Shown here: positions 34,444 to 47,200 of the stretch, one piece after another | Position numbering within the stretch: position 1 is the first letter of the stretch | Layout: every line of letters begins with the position of its first letter | Origin: Panicum virgatum | Taxonomy: Eukaryota; Streptophyta; Magnoliopsida; Poales; Poaceae | Length of the DNA: 64,000 nt | Assembly: GCF_016808335.1 (NCBI RefSeq) | Contig: NC_053149.1 | Location: 28,765,339 to 28,829,338, forward strand | Direction of reading: 5' to 3' | Translations under genes and position numbers: made by a program | Notes under the pieces: model-generated | Databases searched by the model: none | What the model saw: only the letters and a program-made list of their open reading frames with translations | What the model was told of the DNA's origin: nothing

Positions 34444-37400
34444 CTAAGTGCAGGAAAGAGGTGTACCTCCAGTTGAACTCAGAAAACCGGGGAAATTTTG
34501 ATTTAGGTAGCTTTCAGTTTCCCAGGTAGCTTCCTCTTCGGTATGGTGACTCCATTGAATCTTGTACATTCTAACTGCTTTTCTTCGAGTGACCCTTTCC
34601 TTTTGATCAAGAACCTTGATAGGGTATTCGACATAAGAGAGATCTGGCTCTACCAATATTTCTGTTTGTTCAATGATCTCGGTGGGAACTCGAACACATT
34701 TCTTGAGTTGAGAAACATGGAAAACATCATGTACTGCTGCCAGTCGAGGAGGAAGTCGTAGTCTATAGGCCACGGGTCCGCAAATCTCAGTGATTTCATA
34801 AGGGCCAACATATCGTGGAGCTAATTTGCCCTTTACTCCGAATCTTTGTACACCCTTGGTTGGCGAGACTCGAAGATAGACATGATTACCCACTTCAAAT
34901 TGCAAAGGGTCCCTCCTTTTATCAAAATAACTCTTCTGCCTAGACTGGGCGGCCCTTAAATTTTCTTGTATTACCCTTACTTTCTCTTCTGCCTCTGTTA
35001 CGAGATCGGGTCCGAATACCACTCGTTCTCCGACTTGCGACCAGCTCAAAGGGGTACGACACCGTCGACCATATAAGGCCTCAAATGGTGCCATTTTCAA
35101 ACTCTCTTGATAACTATTGTTGTAGGAGAACTCCGCTAGAGCTAGACATTTGTCCAAACTCTTGTCATAATGAATGACGCAAGCTCTCAACATGTCTTCC
35201 AGGATTTGGTTCACCCTCTCAGTTTGTCCATCAGTTTGTGGGTGATAAGCTGAGCTTCGAATTAATTTTGTCCCGAGAGATGCTTGCAACTGTTCCCAAA
35301 AGCGTGCAACGAACTATGTCCACGATCAGAAATGATTGTCTTGGGTACCCCATGCAAGCAAACAATGCGATCGAGATAGATCTCAGCATACTTCTTGGCA
35401 GTGTAAGTAGTATGTACTGGAATAAAATGTGCCGTCTTAGTGAGTCTATCCACGATAACCCAAATGGAATCATGCTTCTGGGATGTGTTGGGTAATCCAA
35501 CGATGAAGTCCATACTTATATCTTCCCATTTCCACGACGGAATAGGTAGAGGTTGAAGCAAACCGGCTACTCTCAAGTGGCTGGCTTTGACTCTCTGGCA
35601 GGTGTCACATTCCGAGACATATTTAGCAATTTCCCTTTTCATCCTAGTCGACCAGAAATTTTTCCTAAGATCTTGGTACATCTTGGTATTGCCCGGGTGA
35701 ATAGAAAATTTGGAAAGATGTGCCTCGTCGAGAATTTGCTTCCGAAGATCATGATTTTTCGGAACAACTAAACGACTTTCAAACCATAGGACTCCGTGAT
35801 GGTCCTGACGAAAACACTTATACTTCCTTTCTCCTTGAGAGAGTTTTTGTTTGATGATCCCCACACCTTTATCCTGTAATTGGGCCATAATGATTTGATC
35901 ATGAAGGGTTGGTTCAACTGAAATGTGATTTAAGGTACCTTGGGGAATCATTTCCAACTGGAGCTTCCTCATCTCATGACAGAGGGTTTCCGAATAGGAT
36001 TCCACGGATAGGCAATGGCAATGAGCTTTGCGACTGAGTGCATCTGCTACAACATTAGCCTTGCCTGGGTGATAGTGCACCTCAAGATCATAGTCCTTGA
36101 TTAATTCTAACCACCGTCTTTGTCTCATATTTAGGTCAACTTGAGCGAAGATATATTTGAGACTTTTGTGATCGGTGTAGATATTGCAATGCGTACCCAT
36201 AAGATAATGCCTCCATATCTTTAGAGCATGAATGACCGCTGCTAATTCAAGGTCGTGAGTAGGATAATTCTGCTCATGGGGTCGAAGAGCTCGTGACGCA
36301 TAAGCAATAACTCTATTGTCTTGCATGAGCACACAACCAAGTCCAGTACCCGACACGTCACAATACACGTCAAAGGACTTGGTATTATCAGGTTGAGCTA
36401 AGACAGGTGCTGTAGTCAACTGCTCCCTCAGGGTGTGGAAAGCCATTTCACATTTTTCATTCCACACAAATTTTACTCCTTTCTTCAATAGTTCAATCAT
36501 TGGCTTAGCAATTCTGGAGAAATCCAGAATGAAGCGGCGATAATATCCGGCTAAACCAAGAAAACTGCGAATTTGATGAACGGAGGTAGGAGGTTTCCAG
36601 TCCATTACTTCTTGCACTTTGCTAGGATCCACGGCGATGCCTTCGCTGGAAATGGTGTGGCCCAAGAATTTCACACTATCCAGCCAGAATTCACACTTGG
36701 AAAATTTAGCATAGAGCTGATGGTCCCGAAGACGTTGGAGAACAATGCGCAGGTGCTTAGCATGGTCTTCCTCATTCTTGGAATAAATAAGGATGTCATC
36801 AATGAAAACCACGACGAACTTGTCGAGCTCAGGCATGAATACCGAGTTCATGAGATACATGAAGTAGGCAGGTGCATTTGTGAGACCAAAAGACATGACT
36901 AAATACTCATAGAGTCCATACCGTGTGGAGAAGGCGGTTTTAGGAATATCACATGGACGAATTTTGATCTGATGATAGCCGGAGCGAAGATCAATCTTTG
37001 AGAAAATCCTAGCTCCAGCCAATTGATCGAAGAGAACATCAATGCGGGTAAGGGGATATTTGTTTTTGATTGTCACCGCATTGAGAGGTCGGTAGTCCAC
37101 ACACAACCTCAAACTATCATCCTTTTTCTTTACAAAGAGGGTTGGACAACCCCAAGGCGATGCACTGGGGCGAATGAAACCTTTGTCCAGAAGCTCTTGA
37201 AGTTGGATTTTTAACTCGGCCAACTCCTTGGGTGGCATTCTATATGGCCTCTTTGAGATAGGGGCAGTGCCTGGCTGTAGTTCAATAACGAACTCAATCT
37301 CTCTATCTGGTGGCATTCCTGCCAAGTCATCCGGTAACACATTGGTGTACTCGCATACCACAGGAATTTCTTCTAGGTTGGATGTGCTCATGGCAAATGC

Positions 37401-38918
37401 ACAAGAATTGACACACTCTCGGAAGGGTAAATAGAGAGTAGTGGCTCCATATTTTGGCGAATTTAATTCCACCGCCCTAGCGGGAATATCTATTATAACC
37501 CCATGCTGAGTCATCCAATTCATCCCCAAGATGATATCTATACCCTCAAGTGGTAGGAGTATAAGGTTGGTGTTGACGATTAGGCTACCCAACTTGATTG
37601 GCACAAGTCGTGTTATTTGGTTTGAAGCAATTTTACACCCTGGGGTTGATATCATGTATGACCCTTTCGTGTGAATAAAATCCAAACCCACTTTTGCACC
37701 AAATTTTGCACCAATGAAACTATGCGATGCACCAGAATCAAATAATATAACTGCAGGCTTGTTGTGGATAGAAAATGTACCCGTCATCACTGGTGCGCCC
37801 TCAGGGAGTTCTGCAAGAGTGGTGAAATTGATACGTCCTTGCTTGACCTGAACAGTTTGCCTTCTGCCCTTGTTTTTGTTGTTTTGATTAAAGCCTTGGC
37901 CCTGATTTTGTCGCTTGGGTTGCGGGCACTCACGGGTGAAATGAGTTGAACTCCCACAATTAAAGCAACAATTTCCCTCACTTGGACGAGCTGGCGGTGG
38001 AGCAGTTGGCCTTGGGCCAGTTAACTGAGGAATAGGGAAACGTGCAACGCTCTGCTGCAGTGGAGGCCTGATAACCCAACGCCCTGGCTGAGGGGCTTTC
38101 TGAGGAATCTGGGGTGCAACATTCTGCGCTACGCGATACCTCTGTGGCTGCACACTAGAGGGTCCAGCTGGCGCTTTCCTCTTTTTCTCAGCACGGTGAG
38201 CCATGATACAGTCTTCTTGAGTGAGTGCGAGATTAACCAGCTCGTTGTATGTGTCTACTCTAATGGGGTTTAGTCGTTCCTTGAGCTTGGTGTTTAAGCC
38301 TCTACGAAAATGATCACGCTTCTTAACATCTGTGTCAGCATGATAGCCCGCGTACTGACAGAGATTGTTGAAAGCTTGGGCATATTGGAGAACTGTACAT
38401 GTCCCTTGAGTAAGAGCCAGGAACTCATTCAGTTTCCTGTCCATGAGTCCTTCTAGAATATGGTGACCCTTGAATGCAGCCTTGAATTCCTCCCAAGTGG
38501 CAACGTGATCAGCTGGGAGCATGCCAAGGTAGTTATCCCACCAAAGACGTGCCGAACCGCGAAGCTGTTGCGCGGCAAATCGAGCCTTGTTTTGCTCTGA
38601 GCATGGTGCCAGAAGTAGTGAAAACTTGGACTCAATTGTGCGAATCCAAGCATCTGCATCCAGTGGCTCTTCTGTCTTGTTGAACAGAGGGGGCTGAGTT
38701 GCCAAGAATTCCGAGTAACCAGCAGCTTGAGGTTGATGAACATTGGGTCCACCCCGTTGCTGTTGCTGTTGTTGCTGTCCCTGGACGAGTTGACGGAGTA
38801 ACTCGGTTTGGGCGGCTAGATATTCCGCAAAGTTGGGTGGCGGTGGTGGCGGTCGCTGCGAATTGCTACCATTCGCGTCCCCGAAACCCTCAGGGTTGCC
38901 ACACGTCGCTCCCACCAT
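34444..38918 (-). pseudogene. gag-pol of element I, one frameshift
   Basis: The ATG at 38918 opens a frame that runs to 35262; a second frame (35289-34444) finishes the protein. Order with rough residues: gag (about 70-200, motif ARLWWDN), CCHC zinc knuckle [14 protein letters not shown] (about 319-332), protease DSGAS (about 393), RT with FIDDILIYS (about 704), RNase H with [10 protein letters not shown] (about 850) and DHKSLKYI, integrase HHCC (about 1075-1105) and core DFIVGL (about 1135). The integrase continues in the second frame with [11 protein letters not shown]. It ends in a chromodomain-like segment (QWSHHTEEEATWE). A single missing base near 35318-35321, just after SDRG, breaks the frame. 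Otherwise it is intact, so the element is younger than element O. Gag-pol proteins form particles, copy RNA to DNA and integrate it. Confidence 0.9.
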
Positions 38919-39574
38919 CTGGAATGGCAAAATCTCTCATTAGTAGGGTGACATATGACTTCCCCAAGTACAGAAGGGTAAGCGCGGAAAAGTACAATTG
39001 GGACGAGTAGGATAACAACAGGGACAGCAACGCTGCTCGTTACAAGAAAATCCATAACTTGCATTCTTTTCGTCGAAATGCGCCCAAATTTTTACAGCAG
39101 ATAGATAATTCATCATACTACCACTTTGGTATTCAACTCCAAAGCTAAATCGATAGTTATGGTGGGCGAAAAATGCAATTTCTGCCGCTCTGTCCAGTCT
39201 GCTTTTCAGCAGGCCGAGGTACACTGTTCTGGCCATAACTTTTGGCACACAAGTCTAATGATGCTGAAATTTTGTGAGCCGCTAGATCATGAAATTCACA
39301 ACATCTTTGGTATTCAACGCACAGCCCAGAAATGCAAGGAAATATGGATAAAAATTTAGACAAGTTCCTGCAGCGATAGATTCAACTGCAATTAAACCAT
39401 TACAACCATCCATCAAGTTCTTAGCCAAAGCCTAAGCGATTAAGGTACTTTACATATGAGTGGTACTCTTTTACAAAAGCGAGGTACTCAACTCTTAGTT
39501 AGCCTATTACATCATCATCCAAAGTTAGGCTACCCTATAGAGGAGTATGCGCGAAAGACTACTTAATACATCAT
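38919..39574 (-). other. Spacer between the upstream ORF and gag-pol of element I
   Basis: I see no coding sequence. The spacer is about 650 bases and AT-neutral. Confidence 0.5.
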
Positions 39575-40450
39575 CTAGAAGTCGTCCAGGTTGTTGACTG
39601 AAGACTCGCTCCTCACTGGAGAGTGAGCTCCCGGAAGTGGTGGCAGGGGTACTCCAGACATAGTGTCAAGTCCTGAGACACCCTGAACCTCCTGGGGCTC
39701 CTCCTCCATGGCCTCGGGCTGGGCTTGCTGAGCCTCCAACATCTCAATGTGATCAAAGGCAGCATTTAGCTGAACCTGCTGGGCAGTGAACTGCTGCTCC
39801 AGAAGTGCAAAGTCAGCATCCCTGTTGTCCAAGAGAACATCACGCTCCTCAATTAGACCCTCCAGTTGGCCAACATGGGCATCCAAATCCCTGATCTGCT
39901 CATTCTTAGCAATCACTATCTCATGGCTGGTCCGTGCAGAAGCAATGATCTGGGTCATGGCCTTGGCCTGTAAAGTCTGCAAGCGGTAGAGTGCATTCAT
40001 GCACTTCACTGACATGGAGATAGTCTCTGCAGCTCTGTTCTGCTGAAGGTACCCAGTGTGTCCGACCCGACTAAGCCAGTTAGGGTCATTGGGCTGCTCT
40101 GCTGGGAAGAGGCCAATAGGAGCTAGTGTGACAGCTGCATAATTCCTTTTACAAAACTTGTTGAGTGTTGTCATGGCTGCAACTTCCCAAGTGTCAACCA
40201 GACGGTGTCCAACTACCTCCAGCTCCAAGGAAGCCCAGTGATCTGGGAAAGGGTGGGGAGCATGAGTCATGCGCACGCGACAGCGCGCAACTCCCATCTC
40301 ATGGAACTCCTCGCCCACATAGCGCGGGGGACTGGGATATCCAGCATCACGCATCACTTCCCAAAGAATGGAGAGAAAACCCTGCCAGTGTGTGCACTCG
40401 GAGTGTGCATGCCCATCCTCATCAAACACCAGGAGAGCAGGGGCAGCCAT
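39575..40450 (-). CDS. Extra upstream ORF of element I, unknown protein with coiled coil
   Basis: A 291-residue frame from the ATG at 40450 (MAAPALLVFD...) lies between the primer site and gag-pol in the same orientation. The first half is a compact segment with Trp, Cys and His residues. The C-terminal third (from about EIVIAKNEQIRDLDAHV to EAQQAQ) has the heptad spacing of a coiled coil, and the end is acidic and Pro/Ser-rich. It has no zinc knuckle and no retroviral enzyme motif. Similar extra ORFs upstream of gag are known in some grass chromovirus and Tat-type elements, with no settled function. The frame has no internal stop even though gag-pol carries a frameshift, which hints at recent selection on the family. 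The function is unknown. Confidence 0.7.
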   Translation of the reverse strand: MAAPALLVFDEDGHAHSECTHWQGFLSILWEVMRDAGYPSPPRYVGEEFHEMGVARCRVRMTHAPHPFPDHWASLELEVVGHRLVDTWEVAAMTTLNKFCKRNYAAVTLAPIGLFPAEQPNDPNWLSRVGHTGYLQQNRAAETISMSVKCMNALYRLQTLQAKAMTQIIASARTSHEIVIAKNEQIRDLDAHVGQLEGLIEERDVLLDNRDADFALLEQQFTAQQVQLNAAFDHIEMLEAQQAQPEAMEEEPQEVQGVSGLDTMSGVPLPPLPGAHSPVRSESSVNNLDDF

Positions 40451-41945
40451 CTGTACAAAAGATGTACACAAGTGAGTGATGGTTGAAACATATTTTGGAT
40501 AGTGCACGAAAACGAGTATAACTGAAAGCACAGAGCTCTAAAAATTCTCAAAATTTACAGGAACATTCCTTAAGTTCTTAGGAACAACTTTTCTAGTCAA
40601 CTCAAGAGCTAGATCAGAGCCTAAGAAGGTCTTACCCTTATAGTTTTGCTTTGCTGTCAGCCCAAAATTTTTAGGGACCAGAGAGCCAGTAAACTGAGTG
40701 CTGAGGACAATTTACTAAGCCTAAAATTACCAAATTTTTACAGAAGCTTGGTAAGTAAATTTGGCACAAGTTTTGTGTTGAACACTTCTGCATAAAATAT
40801 CTCTAGGAAGGCCTAAAAATTCGTGCAACCCAAGTGCTCAAGGCTGACAGAAAAACTGGGTGTCAAAGTTTCTAATGTGCCCCAATGTATACAAGTCGAA
40901 AAATTCCCAAATTTAAACAGAAACTAGTAGACAAGTTTTGGAGAAAAATTATCCACTGGCGCCTCTACAGATAAAGTCTTCTACCATGCCAAATAATTCA
41001 TCTTCCACGATATAGCAGAAATGACATATTTCTAAATAGACCTTAATTGAGAGAAGATGAACCGTGCTCACGTGCAAACCTTAACCTTACCGACTAACCC
41101 ACATCTATTTTCAGTGGCTTTCAATTATATGAGTATGATGCATGCACGACCTAATCGTCCTCCCAAGGAAAACAATTGCCAAATAGTTTTGGGCTTACGG
41201 GGTTAGCACCGGTGGCATGGCACAATTTACGTCTCTCCCTATATAGATTTCTAGCCGAGTTCTAACCGTGCTTAACTTACGTAATTGTGGTTAGTGTACC
41301 TGCAGAAAATTGACAGATATAAATTTCATTGAACCTTTCATGCCAGCACACATGAAAGCGTCCCCATACATTACCGCTCACTATAGAAGCGGCATCCATG
41401 CGTCCAACACTGCATGGACAGCGCTCATACGCTACCGAGGTGACGTATTCACGGTTTCCTTTTACTCCCAATATAATCGACCGATGGTCGGTATATTGGC
41501 AGCGTTCGGTTTGCATCACCGACGGGAAGGTCAGACTCTCTCAGCTGACTGAGTATACTTTACTCCCAATATAGCCAACTAATAGTTGGTATATTGGTAG
41601 CACCTCAAGTAAGCCACTGCTTGAGGGCAGCGTTCGGCTCGCATCACCGACGGGAAGGTCAGACTCCCTCAGCTGACTGAGGATCCTTACCGTCTTACCT
41701 TAATGTAGGTGCGTCGTTACAAATGTAAATACTGAATTTAAAGTACAGAAAGAAACGTGCTGGAAGTCAGTTATAAATAAACCATAAGTTAGATAGCCAC
41801 CTAAAAACTCCCATAATATCCCTAGGGTTTAAGTACTATACACAATCCTTAACGAACCACCGTATTTACCAAACGCGATTATGTGGCTAAGTTTTAAGTA
41901 AAACTTTTAAAATCTAGTCGCACTCTCAGGTGTGCGCTTTGTTCG
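40451..41945 (-). other. 5' leader of element I
   Basis: About 1.5 kb between the primer site and the first ORF, with no coding sequence. It holds a duplicated structured module at 41465-41690, annotated separately. An open frame 41310-41552 on the plus strand crosses the module and is read as chance. Confidence 0.6.
41465..41690 (-). repeat. Tandem structured module in the leader: paired hairpins
   Basis: Two units follow one another (41465-41563 and 41563-41690). Each has hairpin A (41468-41499; 41566-41597) with an identical 8-bp outer stem CCAATATA/TATATTGG and a 3-base loop. A linker of about 35 bases follows (GTTCGG...GCATCACCGACGGGAAGGTCAGAC). Then comes hairpin B, CTCAG-CTGA-CTGAG (41540-41553; 41668-41681). 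The inner stems of hairpin A differ between units at both partners of two pairs, so pairing is kept. Unit 2 also has CCTCAAG/CTTGAGG (41603-41609 with 41620-41626). It could act in RNA packaging, dimerisation or translation control. Confidence 0.8.
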
Positions 41946-41957
41946 GCTCTGATACCA
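41946..41957 (-). other. Primer-binding site of element I, initiator tRNA-Met type
   Basis: The minus strand reads TGGTATCAGAGC, two bases from the LTR edge at 41960. This is the standard plant initiator-Met primer site. Confidence 0.93.
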
Positions 41958-41959
41958 GC

Positions 41960-42414
41960 TGTGGCAGTACCGCCCTAATTAATCCGACTCAAGTGCGCTA
42001 ACCATCATCTTAAAGACAAACTCGGCTAACACGCACTTCAAACGAAGTAATTCGGCAGTGCTGTCGGGTAAAGTCCCGAAGAATCCACCTGAGCGTCGAT
42101 CGAACCCAAAGCTTACATGTAACCCACACGAAGGTGAGTCCAGAGAGTACAACATTTCACATATATATTACATTACAGAGTCTTAACTTAATTGTTACAA
42201 ACCAAGTTCAAAATCTTTGAAAGGTACTTGAAATTCGAATTGAAAGTAGTTCAGAGTTCACTGCAGCGGAAATAAAACGAGTTCTAAACGACGATACATG
42301 ATGTCATGATGAAGCCCGTACATGACATCACTCGGCATTGCCATCACTGGCCGGAGTCGTATCCCACTCCACCGACCAACCAGGAGGTAAAACACACGGC
42401 CAAGTCAAACTAGC
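41960..42414 (-). repeat. Partial 5' LTR of element I
   Basis: 455 bases equal to 30376-30830 apart from a few substitutions. They stop at TAGC, which is shared with the element O sequence that follows. It is the end of the LTR next to the primer site. Confidence 0.9.
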
Positions 42415-44286
42415 ATGTCTTTTGTTCAATTTTTGTTGACCCTTTAAATGTTTCAAAGATTCATGGTCTGAATGTATCACAAATTCTTTAGGTAAAAGAT
42501 AGTGTTGCCAAGTCTCCAAACACCTCACAAGAGCATAAAGTTCTTTGTCATAAACAGAATAATTCAAAGTTTGACCACTTAGCTTTTCACTGAAGTGTGC
42601 AATGGGCCTTCTGTCCTGCATGAGCATGCCTCCAATCCCTACACCACTTGCATCACATTCAATTTCAAAGGTCTTACCAAAATCTAGAAGTGCAAGAAGT
42701 GGGGCTGATGTCAACTTCATCTTCAACTCTTCAAATGCCTTCTCTTGTGCTTCACCCCATTGGAATGGTACATTCTTCTTTGTCAACTCGTTTATTGGGA
42801 CAGCAATGGAGCTGAAATCTCTCACAAATCGACGATAGAAACCAACAAGTCCAAGGAAGCTTCGCACTTGACTCACATTTTGTGGAGGCTTCCACTCACG
42901 AACAGCCTTGATCTTTTTCTCATCCACCTCCACGCCATGAGCTGAAACAACAAAGCCAAGAAAGACTATCTTGTCGGTGCAAAAGGTACACTTTTCAAGA
43001 TTAGCATACAAACATTCCTTCCTCAAAACAGCAAGCACGCATTTTATATGTTCAAAATGTTCATCAAGAGACTTGCTGTAAATCAAGATATCATCAAAGT
43101 AAACAACAACAAACTTGCCAATGAAATTCCTAAGCACATGATTCATCAATCTCATGAATGTACTAGGTGCATTAGTCAATCCAAAAGGCATTACCAAACA
43201 TTCATAGAGCCCAAACTTGGTTTTGAAAGCTGTTTTCTACTCATCTCCCTCTCTCATTCTGATTTGATGATAGCCACTTCTTAAGTCAATTTTTGTAAAG
43301 ATAATAGCACCACTGAGCTCATCAAGCATATCATTAAGCCTAGGTATGGGCTGTCTATACCTTATTGCGATGTTATTTATAGCTCGGCAATCAACACACA
43401 TTCTCCATGAACCATCTTTCTTTGGAACTAAAAGAACAGGAACAGCACAAGGTGAGAGACTTTCCTTTACATAACCTTTGTTGATGAGCTCTTGCAATTG
43501 GCGCTGAATTTCTTTTGTTTCCTCCGGGTTGGTATGGTATGGTGCACGGTTAGGAAGTGGAGCACCAGGAACAAGGTTGATTTGGTGTTCAATCCCTCTC
43601 TTCGGTGGCAGCCCTGGTGGTACTTCCTCGGGAAACACATCTTCATAATCCTGTAACACATCAAAAACAGCACTAGGCAAAGTAGAGGGTAAGTCGTTAG
43701 TGGAAATAAAATTGTCCTTGTACAGGAGTACAAAGAACATGGCATTGGGTTAACTCAATTCTTTTAAATCCCCTTTCGTAGCCATCATCACTAAACCCTC
43801 TTTTCCCTTTGGCTCGGTTCTATGCAGCTGTGGAGTTTTATTTGGCTTTGGAAACACTCCCTCACTATATTTGTGGGTCACTCGTAATTGTTTTTCACTC
43901 TCTCGTTGTTTTCTTTTCAGATCATCATTCAAAATCTCCTCCGGTGACAAAAGAAGCAAAGTGATACGCTCTCCTTTGTACATGAGAACAACTTTGTTGG
44001 ATCGACCACAACACGATCATACAACCAAGTTCTTCCCAATAGCAATTGACAAGCTTGCATTGGCACCACGTCACACTCCATTTGATCATTGTATTTTCCA
44101 ATGGAGAAGGGAACAGTCACAACATTGGTCACACGCAGTGCACCACATTCATTCAACCATTGCATTTTGTATGGAGACGGATGGTGCTGCTGCTTTAATC
44201 CTAATCTCTCAACCAATTATTGACTTGCAATATTATTGCAGCTGCCATTATCAACAATGATTCTGCATAATTTATCCTTGATCATG
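42411..44286 (-). repeat. Duplicate of element O pol (copy of 28500-30375)
   Basis: 1876 bases, the same length as 28500-30375; I noticed only two substitutions (near 29032/42943 and 29190/43101). It carries protease, RT and the first part of RNase H of element O, including the same in-frame TAG, and ends with TCATG before the next LTR. It shares TAGC with element I's LTR at its left junction. Near-identity shows the duplication is much younger than the LTR divergence of element I. Confidence 0.92.
42415..44216 (-). pseudogene. Protease/RT/RNase H fragment of element O (duplicate)
   Basis: Pieces: protease 43929-44216, RT N-terminal part 43237-43740, and RT with an intact YFDDILIYS motif plus RNase H 42415-43197. 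Reading leftward past 42414 the frame runs into the LTR of element I and gives a chimeric tail. It is not a working gene: it has a stop in RT and no integrase. Confidence 0.88.
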
Positions 44287-47200
44287 TGTGGCAGTACCGC
44301 CCTAATTAATCCGACTCAAGTGCGCTAACCATCATCTTAAAGACAAACTCGGCTAACACGCACTTCAAACGGAGTAATTCGGCAGTGCTGTCGGGTAAAG
44401 TCCCGAAGAATCCACCTGAGCGTCGATCGAACCCAAAGCTTACATGTAACCCACACGAAGGTGAGTCCAGAGAGTACAACATTTCACAGATATATTACAT
44501 TACAGAGTCTTAACTTAATTGTTACAAACCAAGTTCGAAATCTTCAAAAGGTACTTGAAATTCGAATTGAAAGTAGTTCAGAGTTCACTGCAGCGGAAAT
44601 AAAACGAGTTCTAAACGACGATACATGATGTCATGATGAAGCCCGTACATGACATCACTCGGCATTGCCATCGCTGGCCGGAGTCGTATCCCACTCCACC
44701 GACCAACCAGGAGGTAAAACACACGGCCAAGTCAAACTAGCTATCTGATCTTCAAATGTATCACCTGAAACAAAGTGGAGCCACAAGCAAGGCTGAGTAT
44801 ACTAGTACTCCGCAAGGCTTACCCGACTAGGATATAACTAACCCTCTAACTAGACATGCAAGGCTTTTGGCTTGAGGGGTTTGTCTTTGCCGAAAAGCAG
44901 TAAGTCCTTATTTTCCGATTTTAGCTTTCAAGTTCTATTATGATTAACCATTCTACATTAGCATCTATCCTAAAGCATACATGGTGGAAAGCAATTATTT
45001 TTCATCGTTCAACCATATTTCTCATCATCATTGTTCCACTTCTTACTCTATGTGGCAAAAGGGTTAAGCAGTCTCAATATCCGTGAGAGACGGACGATTC
45101 GAATCGAATTTGTTAACCTGGCCAGGCAGACCTAAACACACGCATGGGGAATGCAATCACCCACGCGACTTTTCCCCTTTTTCCCCGGGCATGAAATAGG
45201 CCCACCGTCCTAGGGTGCCCTGCACCCGTGCGTGACCATAGACCGGACAGTGGGGAGTATATTCCACGGCCGGTTCCATCAGGTACTTAAGCTTACCGAT
45301 TACCATATTCTCGGCATGTGGTTAGTACGTTCAAACGCTTAACCACCACTACCACACACCGCGGCCTTATCCATTTTCACTAAACAGACGGGGTATCACA
45401 AGTACAACAACCCCGCCCGTAAACCTTATATTGCAGTGTGTAGTAAGCATTCAACTCCTATGAGCTCGCGAGTGATAGGAAATCACCCGACTTCTACCGA
45501 ACCATTAGCATTGCCAACTAGCGACCCACACATACTAGTGTTCAAGCATAGGTACCTAGGATCATGCAACTAAGGTTCCAAACAATTCCTGCAACTTAAA
45601 TGCACAAATAAACAGGAATACAAAAAGTTGCATAAATTTAGAATAGGTAAGACATGCTCCGGGGCTTGCCTTCCTGAGCGTAGCTAGCCTTGGGCTCTTC
45701 TGAACTCTGGTTCAGGTCTTCAGTGACTTCAGTTAGATTAACTTGAGCTTCACGCTGCGCACTCTCGGACTCCGGCACCAACTCATACGTACCGTCTGGG
45801 AGAGTAGTCGAATCTATATGAAATGCATATGCGTGAGTTATTTTAGTGATACGATTTAATCAATTCTTCACTAAAGGGTTGTAATCCAACACAAACTCAA
45901 GATGATTTGCAAAGGATTATGTTACATCATTTTAGACAATCCTTTATAGAGTAATAATCATTATAACTGACTTCACAAAGTAACCAGGGTGGATTGTACC
46001 TTTTATCCTTATGCAGCAAAAGAAAGGATTTTTTTTCTCATTTATTACTAGGTTAAGCATGTCCTTATCACAAATAATGTTAAACAGAGATTCTGGGTTT
46101 GAAATTTTTATGCAAGATACGCCTCTGAGTAAATTGTCTACTGTGAAACTTTTAGCCTATTTCATGCAGCCCATTAACCATGAAAAATAAAATAACCAGC
46201 TACTGCTAGAAGCAAAAATGAATTTTACAGGTCAAACTATGCAAGTACTGGTAATGAAATTTTAATTGAGTGTTGTCTACCTAAAGATGAGCCTGCCATA
46301 AATTTTTCATAATTAAAAAAGCAATGTACAGGGTATAAAAAATAGTACAAAGTATTGCTGCATGGATCAAAATTAACTTCCACAGACTGTTATAGCAAGT
46401 TCCAGAGCCTCATTTTTTACCAGCATGGTTATAAACTAAATTTCATCCCCTAGAAAAGTATCAGATTTTTCTATACAAATAAACTATTTTTCTTGATTTA
46501 GTGTAAATATCTATACTATTAATTAGTTGGACTGGTTCCACCTATCTAAAATTTCTCAAAATTTTTGTACAGTAACTAAATATCAAGTTAAAGGCACTTT
46601 AAAAGTTTGAGCTTAGTAAACCAAGTTAAACAGTATGTACAAACAAACTAATTTAAACAAGGCATAAAGCAAGATTTAAATAAACCGATAGCTAGGCATG
46701 TCAAAAGTCTATGAAACTTTTACACAAGGTTATACATCTAACATGTACCCTACTGACCAAAAATGGCTAACAACTCATGCTTGTAACTTGAGATCTAATA
46801 AAAAGTACATTTTCTTTGTATTTTAAATGAAGTAAAAACTATCGAGCAAATGAAAAAGTGTATGTAACAAAAGTTGTAGATCTCTTTGCAAAGATTCCAG
46901 AACAGTTGGGCTTGCAATTTTCTGATTTTTCTACGATTTTTAAACAAATTTACAAATTTGCTGTTTTTCAAAACAAAAGAAAGAGGAAATTGAAACTTGC
47001 ATCTAGGCCCCTGGAACTTTGTTTTCTTTTAACCCGAGGTCCCTGGACGGGTCTTGGAACAGAGGAGGGCACGGCGGCGCTTTTCCCGGCGAGGAGGGTC
47101 ACCGGGGGTGGGGGCCCGTAGGGGAAGAGCAAGAGGACGTCGGCGCGCACCTATTGGCGGTCTCGGGTTGGGCCGGGACGGCCTGTGGCGGCGACGCCAT

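Noticed and set aside
41310..41552. 80-codon plus-strand frame in the leader of element I
   Set aside because: It is antisense to the element and runs through the hairpin module. No motif.
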